Positions 1-9,741 of a stretch of 22,678 nt of DNA are shown here, in pieces; position 1 is the first letter of the stretch; every line of letters begins with the position of its first letter. The position numbers and the translations under genes are program-made. This stretch comes from Coemansia sp. RSA 1804 (lineage: Eukaryota; Kickxellomycota; Kickxellomycetes; Kickxellales; Kickxellaceae): positions 1 through 22,678 of the forward strand of contig JANBTH010000270.1 in NCBI GenBank assembly GCA_027578815.1, given 5' to 3'. Below the pieces are notes generated by a model. The model worked only from the letters and a program-made list of their open reading frames with translations. It did not search any database and had not been told where the DNA came from.

Positions 1-378
1 CTCAAACCAAAGCTCTGCGACCTGTACGAGAACGACTGCATCTTTGACAAGTTTGAGTGCAACATCAGCGGCGACGGCAAGCATGCTATGACCGGATCAT
101 ACAACAACTACTTTAGCATCTACGACCTTTCGACCGCCGGCGACGATGTAATGCTGCAGGCAGATAAGAACGCTTTCAGGGCAAAGCGTATTCAAGGTCC
201 GAACGGAAGCAAGAGCAAGGTCGGCATTCCTCGCAACGGTCGCGGCGGCCTGCGTAAGGAGGACATTAACCCCGACGTCATTGACTACAACCGCAAGATC
301 TTACACTCGAGCTGGCATCCTAGAGAAAACACCTTGGCTGTTGCTGCTACCAATAATCTTTTTATCTTTACCGATTGA
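1..378 (+). CDS. CDC55: PP2A regulatory subunit B (B55/Cdc55), C-terminal part, 5' end outside window
   Basis: This is the last 125 residues of the WD40-propeller B55 subunit of protein phosphatase 2A, which directs the PP2A core enzyme to its substrates in mitosis and stress responses. The frame is open from base 1. It reads PKLCDLYENDCIFDKFEC, then MTGSYNNYF, and ends with the family tail KILHSSWHPRENTLAVAATNNLFIF followed by a stop; each of these blocks is near-identical to yeast Cdc55 and animal B55. Between them lies a basic stretch (about residues 55-85 of the visible part) where fungal members vary in length. There is no intron in the visible part. The start codon and most propeller blades lie upstream of the window. 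The identification is firm because the C-terminal blade is highly diagnostic. Confidence 0.95.
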   Translation, partial: LKPKLCDLYENDCIFDKFECNISGDGKHAMTGSYNNYFSIYDLSTAGDDVMLQADKNAFRAKRIQGPNGSKSKVGIPRNGRGGLRKEDINPDVIDYNRKILHSSWHPRENTLAVAATNNLFIFTD

Positions 379-1062
379 AGAAAAAAATGTTCTTGCTCCC
401 TCGTCTTCAATTTTTTTCTCATTCATATTTTCTTTTGTTGTTGTTTTTTCAATTTCCCCCCTTTTCCCTTATCGAGTTTCTTGTATCTAAGAAAGAGCGA
501 TTCGATATCTAATTACGTCATTAGAGCAAGCAATTTGTGATATGAACATTTTCATATTGTGAGCCAAAGGCAGGATCTTTACAAAAGAGAATTAGCTGGA
601 TGTTAGCCAACAAATGGTGTGCGCATAATCTAGTAATTTTTAGGATGCTCACTACATTGGCGTTGCATCTGGACAGCGGAAATCGGCAAATGTTGTCTTT
701 ACAAAAAATGGCATTTCAAAACAAAAAACACGTTATTACTAGAGATGATCATTATCCGAATGAAGAGTAAAACATTGCATCTCCCATGCCTAGTGATGTG
801 GATGAAGACTACTGGTAGACATTTCCAAGTGTTTAGAAAAATCCATAAAAGAGAATTCTCGTATAATTTAGGGAACCGACATGTTCTGTGTTTCTTTAGT
901 AGCAATTTTACAAAATAAAGTATAGTTTAGCAACGTCCTTGCAACATATACCCTGCCAGAGAGAAACGGCATTTTTATCTTTCACACTGCTTACCACTAT
1001 CCAGAGTTTGTTTTGCTTTGTTTTATTTTACTGCTATTGTTTTTAACCTCCTCCTCGGAAAG
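379..1062. other. AT-rich intergenic region between the B55 and LITAF-like genes
   Basis: This 684 bp spacer lies between two genes on the same strand. It starts with a T-rich stretch (about 405-475), as expected of a 3' UTR, and it presumably also holds the promoter of the downstream gene. An AATAAA hexamer at 914-919 is far from the B55 stop and may not be used. A small palindrome (ATATGAA/TTCATAT) lies near 540-557. I see no convincing coding frame, tRNA or longer repeat. The one open frame on the minus strand (699-905) starts at TTG and has no protein-like composition. Confidence 0.6.
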
Positions 1063-1845
1063 ATGGATAACGAAGCATCGCTTCAACACACCCCAGACGA
1101 TAAGCTTTCAGACAATTTTGCGACTAGTAGTATTAATGCGGAAAATAGCAAAAGTACGCAGAAAATGACCTCGGACGCTTCAGCTGGACTACCAGACAGC
1201 GAGAGTGAGGCTGTCTCTGCCCCTGCTATAAGAATGGGCCCTCCACAGCTGATGTGTTCACATTGTAAACGCAGCACACCAGTTTATGTCGACCTACAGC
1301 TTAATGGCTTTGTCGTCTTTGTAGTTTCTTTATTGGCTCTAAGTCCATGGAGGATTGCAGTTATTCTATGTTTTTGCAATTTGCTGACTGATGAGTACTA
1401 CTACTGCACCGTTTGCCAGGCAGACATGGGAAGTGTCGCAAAGATGCGTGCCAAGTTACAATATACATTTTTGGAGCCGCAATCCACCGATCAAGCACCT
1501 CATGTTGAAGCTTTTGGTGCACAAGAGACAAACCCGTTAGTTCTATCGTGCGGCAATTGTAGATGCAAGGTTCCAGTCTATACCGACAGTCAGATCAACA
1601 GGCTTATTGACTCAAGATTTAGCTATATTTTGCTTTTTCATTCATGGCAAGCCAGCTTGGTATATCTGTTAAGCCGTTACATCAAAGACGATTTCTACCA
1701 CTGCAGCTTTTGCCAAGCTAGGCTGGGAAGAACATCCGTATTCCAAATCCAAGCGCAAAATAAACAACCGCTCCGATTTTTTGGGCAGTCTCTGGATAAG
1801 CTACTTGTTTGGCTAGTTGTACTCTCCGTTTTATACTTGTTTTAA
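1063..1845 (+). CDS. Tandem LITAF-domain zinc membrane protein with C-terminal hydrophobic tail
   Basis: A 260-residue protein with two copies of the LITAF plan: CxxC, a central hydrophobic stretch that inserts in membranes, then a C-terminal CxxCxxxxG knuckle. Copy 1 has C65/C68 (CSHC), hydrophobic residues 82-108, and C115/C118 in YYCTVCQADMG. Copy 2 has C163/C166 (CGNC), hydrophobic 185-205, and C214/C217 in YHCSFCQARLG. Residues 1-58 are polar and probably disordered. Residues 246-260 form a hydrophobic tail ending exactly at the C-terminus. LITAF proteins of other eukaryotes sit on the cytosolic face of endosomal membranes and usually have one domain; an endosomal site here is inference. 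I chose the ATG at 1063 because the frame further upstream opens only at a TTG. The gene is clearly less GC-rich than ALG7 or STT3. Two membrane-embedded zinc-ribbon modules of another family are possible but fit less well. Confidence 0.68.
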   Translation: MDNEASLQHTPDDKLSDNFATSSINAENSKSTQKMTSDASAGLPDSESEAVSAPAIRMGPPQLMCSHCKRSTPVYVDLQLNGFVVFVVSLLALSPWRIAVILCFCNLLTDEYYYCTVCQADMGSVAKMRAKLQYTFLEPQSTDQAPHVEAFGAQETNPLVLSCGNCRCKVPVYTDSQINRLIDSRFSYILLFHSWQASLVYLLSRYIKDDFYHCSFCQARLGRTSVFQIQAQNKQPLRFFGQSLDKLLVWLVVLSVLYLF

Positions 1846-1865
1846 CACATGTGATTTAGGTCATC

Positions 1866-1871
1866 AATAAA
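1866..1871 (+). terminator. Polyadenylation signal of the LITAF-like gene
   Basis: A canonical AATAAA lies 20 bases after the stop codon, inside the 78 bp gap before the convergent JmjC gene. The 3' UTRs of the two genes therefore probably overlap. Confidence 0.55.
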
Positions 1872-1923
1872 TGCTACTGGGGTTTTCAAGATGCGAGCAA
1901 ACATCAGAAAAAAAAACATCCTT

Positions 1924-4900
1924 CTACCTGCGTCTTTTTGTGCTTGGTGTTGCGCCACTACTTCCACGGACCGCCCTTGTTGTTCTCCGCGTATTCTGCT
2001 TTGGCCCTCCAATCTTGGATACCTTCATGACCTCGCTTGCGCTGTTCTGGCGGTCAGTCTCGTTGCCCATCCACGTCCACCACAGAATGTCCATCACTGG
2101 AAGCGCATCGTCCCGCCGCGAATGTCCCCGCAGCCCAGATATCTCGCTCGACAGCTGGCGAGTGCTGACCATGCGCTCCGGAGACACAAATCCGCTTTGC
2201 AGCGAAACGGTGTTCCGGAACACCCGGCGCTGGTACATGCTCCCAGACGGAACAAACACTGCATCGCCAGGACGCTGGTACACCCTGCAGCTCCTCGAAT
2301 CATCGCCTCCTCTTTTGAAAAGCTCTCTACGCTGATCAGCATGCAGGTATATGTCCTGGTTATGGATTGCACTCTCCTTTAGCTCGTAGTCCTCCGATAT
2401 CTCGCCCAGGAAATTGCGCAAAAGGGCCAGGGCCGACGGCGGAAAAATGTCCCACTCTACCGCCCGCTGCTGCTCAAGATGTGCTAGGTTCTGCTGTTCA
2501 TCCTTTTCAGCGTGGGTTTTGGCAAGGCGTGGGCGACCGCGCGGCTTCAACCGAACTGCCTCTGTAGCATCGGACTTTCTACTGGTCGACGGCAACATGT
2601 CGCTCGGGTCCGCCGCATAAAGAACCACATTGACCATGTCGAATCCCTCACAGCGCATGTTCTCCTGGCTCCCCGACACCAACCGGCCGTACTCCAAGTG
2701 GATCTCTGGCCCGATACTAGGCTTCTTGAACTGTTCTGGCAGCCTGTTGATCAGGTTAAGCTGCCCCATCGGCGACGTGTACTCCTCAAACGGAACTATT
2801 CCTTTGAGCTGCTCAGAAAGAAGCTTCAACTGGCGCACCAGTTCGCTGTTGTTCTCCTGCGTGTCTTTGTCGTCCTGGCTGGCGATGGTGTTGTTCTCCG
2901 CTGCTCTTGGGACGCCCTTCTTTCTGGCTGTGGAAGCGCATCTCTGTCTCTTCTTTGGCGTCGTGATTGTAGCATCCATCTCATTCGCGCTGGCAGTGTC
3001 ATTGATCGTCTTCTCGAGACCATCCACGATATTTTCCAGGTTTATAGACGCGCGGAGCGAGGCAGTCTCTATTTTCTTTTTGTGATCCGCCAATTTGCCG
3101 TCTTTGTCTGCAGGCTGTGTTTTGGACATTGCCTTGCTGAACAGGTTCAAAAAGTGCTCAAGCGTCCAGTCCTCATTTAGCTGTTGCCGCGTAGACGCCT
3201 TGCACACAGGGATGAGCAGCTTGCCCAATGTCGAAACCAGGTGCCCTGGTGTAAAACTGCTTGCTTCTATTCCGTCCAACAGCCCCTCGACGACAATGAC
3301 GCGGCTTTCCTCCCACAGCCGTGCAAACTCGCGCAAGGTCAACTGTCCGGCAGAAACACGCACAGGCGTAGTCTGCCACGGTTCGCCGGAAGTGTGCCGC
3401 TGAACAAGCTGTGTTCTGAGCTTCTCGTCCCACTCCGTTTCCAGCAGCCAAGAGTGCGAGCGCGACGGCCCTGCACCACCGTCTCCAATTCGAGGGCTAT
3501 AGGAATCCAAGGAGGTTGGCCGCAAGGTAGGGTCGGCTCCAAAATCAGCATCTCCCAACATTGCTATAATCTCGGTGTCCAAGTCAATTTTATCCAGCCG
3601 TGAGCTGGTCCACGAGTAGTCCACGGTCTTTTCCGGATCATCGAGCTTGAGCTCATTGGAACACAGCGAAATGGAGCTGTACCCGGCTGGCTGCGACTCG
3701 TCCAGTAGATCGCAGTACTGAACAATCCTATTTGTCTTGCACAGCATCATCTCCAGCTCCGCCTCGGTGAAATGAGACACCCGGATAAACTGGCTTCTCC
3801 GGTGCCGAGTAGAGTAAAACACGCTTTTCTCGCCCTCCGTGTGCACAAAGCGCTTGCAATGGGATATTTCTGAAAGACTGTCCATCCGGCCTTCTATCCG
3901 CGCGGCCGCCTTGCCCTTTGTTCCCTTCTCCTTGACGTAAAAGTGCTCAGTGATATCCGAATCGTCCCAGTCGGCAAAGCAGTTCACACAAATCATCTCC
4001 ATGCACACACAGCACGCAAAGTGCGCCGAGAAGATCAGTGCCGAGCACCTGTAGCAGCTGCGTTGCTTGCCAACCCGAGCCTTCCGCAGAATGCAAGGAG
4101 AGGGAGAACATCTGTAGATCGGGTGGACCACATTGTCGTTCTCGTTGAAGACCGCTTGTGGTGCGGTTGCGCTATCATAGAAGAATATAGCCCCGTTAGA
4201 GAATCCACGCGCCTCGCTCACCTGCACATCACGCACAACCGCCAGCTCTTGCCGTAACAGCGACTTTATTGAAGCCGAGGTCATGCAGAGAATATGGAAC
4301 TCTATCCAGCTATTGTCGTTCTCAACCACGTATCTCCCAGGAAGTGCAATGGGCGTAATCGGCTGGCGCACTGCCGGCGCCTTCTCTATCTCGGACCGGA
4401 ATACCGGACACACGAGGTAACGTTTAGCGGTGGTCCCATCGACAAGCTCAATTGTCAGCAGCGTGATGTACCGGATCGACGCAAATCCACATGCAACACC
4501 GGCGGATCTCTTAATGCACTGGCGGCACTGGGGCTGGCTAAAATGGTTTGTGTGGATACAGCTGCTCAGTTGCTGGACAAGCTGGACCGTTACCCGCCTG
4601 CACACCGGATACAACTCTGTCCATCTTTCATATTTCTTCCGCTGAAACCACAACCACAGCGATGGATCCTCTGGTATCGGAAAACTGCCTGAGCGGTACT
4701 CATAAATAGCCTGGGCGTGGGTCTTTTCCTTGCGTGGCACAATCAGTGTATGTGCAGGCTCAAATGTATTCCCTTTAAGATATCTGTGGTCAAAATCCGG
4801 CGAGCATACGGTTTCAGGATCCGGCAGTTGCATGCAAATGTTGTCAAAGGGATCGTCAGGTCTGAAAGGCGTAGGGGTTTTCGGTGTTTGTAGCACATCC

Positions 4901-6293
4901 AGCTCATAGTCATCGTCTAGCGCCATTAAGAAGTCAACGTCTGATAGCGTGCTGTCCGACTGTAAATCGTCCAACGGCGTGCAAGGAATATGAGAATCGC
5001 TGACAGCATCGTCTTTGGGCTCTTCCATTTGTACGTCAGGAACCTGGAAATCGGGTGTCTGCGGGTTTGCTGTCTCTACATCTGATACTTTTGCATCCGC
5101 AGCCTGTGCTTCTGCCAGTGGTGCTCTCGTCACCAGCACGTCTATTAATGGCAATTCCATTGCCGGCGGTGCTTCTGCCTGTGACATTGTTGCCAATGTG
5201 TCTGCTTCTGGGTCTTCTATTGGCCCGGTACAGGGTATGCTGCTGTGTTGGCTTTCACTATCCTGCTCATCGTTGTCGGTCGTATGTGTGCTCTCCAAAA
5301 TGTTGCTAGGCTGATAATCATGTGGCTCCGTGTCCTTGGCCACCTCGTTCATATCGACGGAGGTTGTGAGGTCTTGCAATCCGTTATTTACAGACTCGGG
5401 TATCGCCATATCAGCAGTATCCTCCAGACCAGGCTGTGCTGTCTCTAGTCTGACATTACGAGAAAGCCTTTCAAATTGAGGCCGTTTGAATATCTCCACA
5501 ACCACCTCGTAGCTACTCTGTTTCTCGGTCTCGCCAATAGAAACCCCAGACATTTCCTCGCTTAGTTTGGAAAACTCAAGGCTGGCCAACCGTCTTTTGG
5601 ATCTGTTATCTTGCGCGTCCTCCTCGTCTGGGGGTATTGGTACAGAAAGCCTCTTGTTCTCTACAAGTGAAAAAAGAGTTAATAATCCGGTTTCAGAAGA
5701 AATAACAACCAGTTTAGTCGGACCCAAGAAAAGAAGAAAGAGAGTGATAAGAACAACATTTTCACATTTTCAAACATTTCAATCGTTGTCAGTCTGTCAT
5801 TAAACAGCGCCAGACACGTACCTGCAAACTGCCTGGCTGCGCATTTAGAAATGATATTATGATGCGGCTCCACCGTGATTTCCACAGTTATATAGTCATC
5901 TGGCTCGTCTGAATGGTTCTGTCGAGCACTAGTTGGCGGCACCTGTTGTTCCCGGTCTAATGTGAATGGCTCGCCGCTGTCTGCTGGTCCAAAAGATCCG
6001 CGATCCATAAGCGTGTTGTAGTGGGGGTTGTCAGTATTGCTGTGCTGTCCCGAGTAAACGATGCCATCAGGCCGGGGTGTATCATTGGATCCAAATGAAT
6101 CGGCAATATCGTCCACGAGCGGCATGTCGGGGGACGAATAAGAAAAAGCTGGGCCCATTGCCTGTGGGCTGTCGATTATGACCCGGGGACCCGGGGAGCT
6201 GGGCGGAGTGCTTTGGGCTTCAAGCAAGGATCTCCGCCATTCCCTTTGCTTCTGCATGGCCATATTCTTCCCGACTGCTTTTGTCAGAACCAT
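1924..6293 (-). CDS. KDM3/JMJD1-type JmjC protein with substituted iron ligands (two exons: 6293-5822, 5660-1924)
   Basis: The spliced protein is about 1402 residues. The order is: acidic, disordered N-terminal third; a Cys-rich segment (QPQCRQC...VACGF); a KDM3-type zinc finger at about 690-723 (SCYRCSALIFSAHFACCVC then CVNCFADW); and a C-terminal JmjC domain from about 1120 to 1370. KDM3 enzymes are nuclear H3K9me1/2 demethylases using Fe(II) and 2-oxoglutarate. The domain keeps family landmarks (GQLNLINRLPEQF, VEWDIFPP, GDAVFVPSGS, SGFVSPERM). However, the HxD motif of human KDM3A (NLHLDVSDAANV) aligns with NMRCEGFDMVNV, giving R1160 and E1162, and the distal His (PHQVHN) aligns with MYQRRV, giving R1303. 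Demethylation therefore seems unlikely. An AT-hook (KPRGRPRL, near 1196) sits in the linker inside the JmjC fold. The ATG at 6293 is the first in the open frame of exon 1; start precision is moderate. Stop TAG at 1926-1924. Confidence 0.85.
5661..5821 (-). other. Spliceosomal intron of the KDM3-like gene
   Basis: The predicted 161 nt intron has donor GCAG|GTACGT and acceptor TTTTCACTTGTAG|AG, with ATTAAC or ACTAAA as candidate branch points. It splits a codon in phase 1 (G + AG = Glu), giving the joined reading QFA-E-NKRLSVP. The frame upstream stops inside it, and the downstream frame lacks an ATG until far into the protein, so splicing is required. Confidence 0.8.
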
Positions 6294-6949
6294 TATTAGG
6301 AGCTATGTAGAACCGTCTTTGCTGGCTCCCTGTATCGAATGACCGCGTCAAGATATATACACTTTGAGCGCTAGGGCACTTTCTGTTGTTGCTGCTGTCA
6401 AGTAATAGGTCGTTGGTGCCTGGATCCGGCTCTCTATCAATAAACAAAGAACCAGACAACAGGCTGTTGGTATAATTAAATGAGAGGCTGTGTTTTTCTC
6501 TTCTCCAAAAGATAGAAAGTGGATAGCTAAAATGTTTTTGCTGGAATAAAGAGCTGTAAACGAGACAAAACAAAAACGAAAAAAAAGTAAATAAAAAAGC
6601 CACAAGAATTGGGCAAAAGCGAGATAATTTTGGCGAATGACGTTGAAAAAAATCAAGGCCCAGCATAGAAAAAAGCGAGCAGCGGATGATTTCCGGTAAT
6701 TACCGTTATCGGAATCATGAAAAGAACCTGCGGTGGTTTTGAACATTAATATTTTATTTTCCACTTTCTGCTTGTAATGAGAGAAAAAAAGGTTAAATCG
6801 AAAACAACAACGTTAATTTAGCACCCTTCCTTTTTCTTATCTATCTGTCTCTCACTCTGGATTTGGGGGTTTGCTCTATTGTGTAGCCTTTTTCCTTATA
6901 CTATCCGAATCCCAGCCTTCAAAAGCAAGAGGCCGGCCAGAAGAAGGAA
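6294..6949. promoter_or_regulatory. Divergent promoter region, KDM3-like (-) and uL16m (+)
   Basis: This 656 bp AT-rich spacer separates two head-to-head genes and must hold both promoters. It has A/T tracts (about 6565-6600, 6750-6800) and a pyrimidine-rich run (about 6825-6860) just before the uL16m start. The minus-strand open frames here (6220-6666, 6348-6764) have unconserved, low-complexity translations, and I do not regard them as genes. No specific factor site can be named. Confidence 0.5.
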
Positions 6950-7639
6950 ATGTGGGCTGCAACGGTTGCCAGGAATCTGTACCAGCGGACACGAGCGAGC
7001 ACGGGAATAATCTCCTCGCTCAGCCGGACGCTTCAGCCGCTGGCCGGACCGCAGACCAGCAGCGGCCGGACGGCGGGAAGCGGGTCGGTGTTCCTGCAGC
7101 CAGGCACAGGAGCGGCGGTGGCCACGCAGACGCGCAGCGTGTCGAGTCTGCAGCCGCGTCGGCGAAAGCACAAGAAGGCGCAGAAGGGGCGGGTGCCGGT
7201 CCGCACGGGCGGGAGCACCAGGGGCAACTACATTGCGTTCGGCGAGTACGGGATCCGCGTGAAGGAGGGCGTCCGTCTGTCTGCCGAGACGATATCGGCG
7301 ATCCACACCATGTTCCGCCGCAAACTCAAGGCGATCAAGGACCTGAAGATCTGGCTGCGCGTGTTCCCCGACATCCCCGTCACCACCAAGGGGACCGAGG
7401 TGAGGATGGGCAAAGGCAAGGGCGCGTTCGACTACTGGGCCTGTCGCGTCCCCAAGGGCAAGATCATCTTTGAGATGAAGGGCTCTGGGCTTAACACCGA
7501 GCTCGCGAAGGACGCGATGCGCCAGGCGGGCTTCAAGCTGGGCGTTGCCAGTGAGTTTGTTGCGGCCAGCGATCTGACCAGACAGCCGAGCAAGTGCGAC
7601 ATGCCTCCGACGACGATTCCCTTCCAGCAAGCAAAGTGA
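6950..7639 (+). CDS. MRPL16: Mitochondrial large-subunit ribosomal protein uL16m
   Basis: A 229-residue protein, close to the length of yeast Mrpl16 (232). Residues 1-35 are rich in Arg, Ser, Thr and Ala without acidic residues, as expected of a mitochondrial targeting peptide. The L16/uL16 fold follows: KHKKAQKGRVPVRTGG (73-88) with the RGN and AFGEYG motifs, then the signature RMGKGKG (152-158) followed by the YWACRVPKGKIIFEM block. uL16 sits near the peptidyl-transferase centre of the large subunit and contacts the tRNA acceptor region. The start ATG at 6950 is the first in frame and gives a sensible presequence. There is no intron. The gene is divergent from the KDM3-like gene and convergent with ALG7. 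Confidence 0.95.
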   Translation: MWAATVARNLYQRTRASTGIISSLSRTLQPLAGPQTSSGRTAGSGSVFLQPGTGAAVATQTRSVSSLQPRRRKHKKAQKGRVPVRTGGSTRGNYIAFGEYGIRVKEGVRLSAETISAIHTMFRRKLKAIKDLKIWLRVFPDIPVTTKGTEVRMGKGKGAFDYWACRVPKGKIIFEMKGSGLNTELAKDAMRQAGFKLGVASEFVAASDLTRQPSKCDMPPTTIPFQQAK

Positions 7640-7738
7640 CCAGAGGAACCCCCCTCAAAACAAAGCGGAGGAGGAGAAAAAGCAGGGTGCTTTTCTATGG
7701 TTCCTCCTGGGCCTAAACACTTTCAACCGTTTCTTCTA

Positions 7739-7744
7739 AATAAA
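7739..7744 (+). terminator. Polyadenylation signal of MRPL16
   Basis: An AATAAA lies 100 bases after the stop in an A-rich run that continues to about 7770. It is 50 bases before the 3' end of the convergent ALG7 coding region. Confidence 0.5.
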
Positions 7745-7793
7745 TAATAATAGCAACAACAACAACAAAATCACTACACTTCTCGCTTGGGCC

Positions 7794-9428
7794 TCAAAAG
7801 TAGAACACGTGCGATAAGCGGTACCGGATCAGAAAGGCAAGGACCGAGTTGAGCGACTGGATCAGGAGGATCCGGCGGTTGAGCTGCGACTCGGTAAGGC
7901 GGCCGCAGCGAACAAGCACCAGGTTGAGCAGCGTGAGATTGTTGACGCTGACCATCTCCCCGCGATCGTTGCGCTCGATGCTGGCAAGCCCGAGCCGCTC
8001 GTACACGCGAAGGATGAGGATGCCCAGCGGCTTGGATCCGCGAAGACCTGTTCTGCTCGGGACCATGTAGATGCCGGCGTACGCCGACGCGCCGGTGCCG
8101 CTGCCGCTGTTTGCCCGGCTGCTTCGCGCCCGCGAGGCGCGCAGATTGCCCGACGGTCTGGCGGGTCGTTTGGTCCGGGCTCTCGCAAAGCTCACCATGG
8201 CGGTGGAAACGGACTTGTGCATCCTCGAGATGATGCCGCCACGATCGGCTGCTGCCGCAGCAGCGGCGTGGGAGCCGCTGGCCGGCTGCTCAGCCGAGTC
8301 ATCAGACGACGTGTCAGAGAGGCCGCTGCTGCCAGCACCAGCATTAGTCGCATCGATTTCGCCTTGGATCCGCGCGACCATGGTGCGGGACAACGGGCTG
8401 CCCGCGGCTATCTTCGGCAGCCTGTGGCGGGGACAGGGCACCAGGCCGAATATCTGGGGCGCCGAGTAGATGAAGTTGAGGATCTGGGGGACGAAGAACA
8501 GCATCAGGGTCTTTGAGAAGTGGCCCAGGATGCCGCACACCGCAAACGTCATCCCCGCAAAGTAGCAGTAGGTGTCGCCGACAAACACGCGGGCCGGGTG
8601 GACGTTCCAGTAGTAAAGGGCGGCGGACACCGAGACGAACGGGAGCAGGAGATACAGCGTGAACAGGTGGTAGTACTCGCCCTCGGTGTTCCCGGTGCAG
8701 AGGTATGCGATGTCCTTCACAATAATGGAGATGGCGATGACGATGGACTGGCCGACCTCGACGCCGTTGATGCCGGCCAGGATGTTGATTGCGTTGGTGC
8801 AGAAGACGGCCATCATGCCAATGTACACGTAGTAGAGCGCGCCGAGCTCGACGATATGCGTTCCGAGCCATGGGCGCATAAACACGGGAACCACCACGTG
8901 GGTGACGCCGTACCCGACGTAGTAGACGATGAGCGTGGGGATCGACGCTATCGTCGGGAGGATGAGTTTGAACCGCCACCGCAGGTCGAGCACGTCGTCG
9001 GCGAACCCGAGAAACACCATGCTCTGCAGCGACAGGAGCGCCGACAGGTACTCGCCAAGCCGCCCGAACGGAAACACAAACGAAGCAGACAGCGATGGTG
9101 GTGCTGCTGCTGCCGTGTCCTGCTTCTGCGCAGTCCACCAGTTCTGGAACTGCGCGGGGATGAACAGAAACGTGGCCACCAGGTAGATCATCGCCGCCAC
9201 CACGCCCATGCTCTCGGCCAGCACCGGGCGGTTTGGTTTCGCCAGATCCACGCCCGACAGCCCGGCCCGCTTGAACGTCGACACCGTGGCCGGTACGATG
9301 CACCACGTAGCGAGCCCGGCGAGCCCCGATATACAGGTGCACACGGCCAGCGGCTCGTCGCGGAACTGCCACGACAGGGCAAGCAGGAGCGGGGACGACG
9401 CCAGCGTCACCTTCTTATGAAGCAGCAT
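7794..9428 (-). CDS. ALG7: UDP-GlcNAc:dolichyl-phosphate GlcNAc-1-phosphotransferase
   Basis: A 544-residue polytopic ER membrane enzyme. It makes GlcNAc-PP-dolichol, the committed first step of the lipid-linked oligosaccharide used for N-glycosylation, and its family is the target of tunicamycin. Diagnostic blocks are DLAKPNRPVLAESMG (61-75), GFADDVLDLRWR with the Asp pair D144/D145, TNAINILAGINGVEVGQS (211-228, nucleotide and Mg binding), NVHPARVFVGDTYCYFAGM with D285, and CPRHRLP (332-338). About ten hydrophobic helices are visible, and the end (IRYRLSHVFYF) matches the family tail. The protein is about 100 residues longer than yeast Alg7 because of a Ser/Ala/Arg-rich insertion at about 354-465, between the CPRHR loop and the last helices. 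No intron. It shares a 313 bp divergent promoter with INTS4. Confidence 0.96.
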   Translation of the reverse strand: MLLHKKVTLASSPLLLALSWQFRDEPLAVCTCISGLAGLATWCIVPATVSTFKRAGLSGVDLAKPNRPVLAESMGVVAAMIYLVATFLFIPAQFQNWWTAQKQDTAAAAPPSLSASFVFPFGRLGEYLSALLSLQSMVFLGFADDVLDLRWRFKLILPTIASIPTLIVYYVGYGVTHVVVPVFMRPWLGTHIVELGALYYVYIGMMAVFCTNAINILAGINGVEVGQSIVIAISIIVKDIAYLCTGNTEGEYYHLFTLYLLLPFVSVSAALYYWNVHPARVFVGDTYCYFAGMTFAVCGILGHFSKTLMLFFVPQILNFIYSAPQIFGLVPCPRHRLPKIAAGSPLSRTMVARIQGEIDATNAGAGSSGLSDTSSDDSAEQPASGSHAAAAAAADRGGIISRMHKSVSTAMVSFARARTKRPARPSGNLRASRARSSRANSGSGTGASAYAGIYMVPSRTGLRGSKPLGILILRVYERLGLASIERNDRGEMVSVNNLTLLNLVLVRCGRLTESQLNRRILLIQSLNSVLAFLIRYRLSHVFYF

Positions 9429-9741
9429 TCTCCCGCTGTGTGTAAGAAGAGCTATATTATGATTAGGATACTGAGGTGTAGCGTAAATGCATTTAGATTA
9501 GCAGCGACGGGAGGTGAGAGTGGTCAAAAAGAACAAAAAGGGGGAAAACGGGGGACTTTTTGGAACACGCAGCATTCAAGCATAAAAGACGCGCCGCTGG
9601 TTTCTGTTTCTGCTTCTTTGAGAAATTAGAGAAATCGTTCTTTGCACTAGCACCCACTACTTTACGCAGGACGGGCCCGGTCGTTGTGCATCCCAAATCA
9701 CAAGGCATTTCGGAATCGACTAGAACGAACATTTGGAGTTG
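9429..9741. promoter_or_regulatory. Divergent promoter region, ALG7 (-) and INTS4 (+)
   Basis: This 313 bp spacer lies between head-to-head genes and is more AT-rich than either. A TATATTATGATTAG stretch (about 9452-9466) could be a TATA element for ALG7. I see no repeat, RNA gene or independent coding frame. Confidence 0.45.

Noticed and set aside
1018..1062. N-terminal extension of the LITAF-like protein
   Set aside because: The frame begins at TTG, not ATG. The first ATG is at 1063.
6220..6764. Minus-strand open frames in the divergent promoter (148 and 138 codons)
   Set aside because: Phe/Leu/Ser-rich translation from AT-rich DNA, not continuous with the JmjC protein, and no family resemblance.
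8520..9629. Open frame of 369 codons antisense to ALG7, and the 342-codon frame 8344-9372
   Set aside because: Shadows of ALG7 in other frames, with compositionally biased translations and no motifs.
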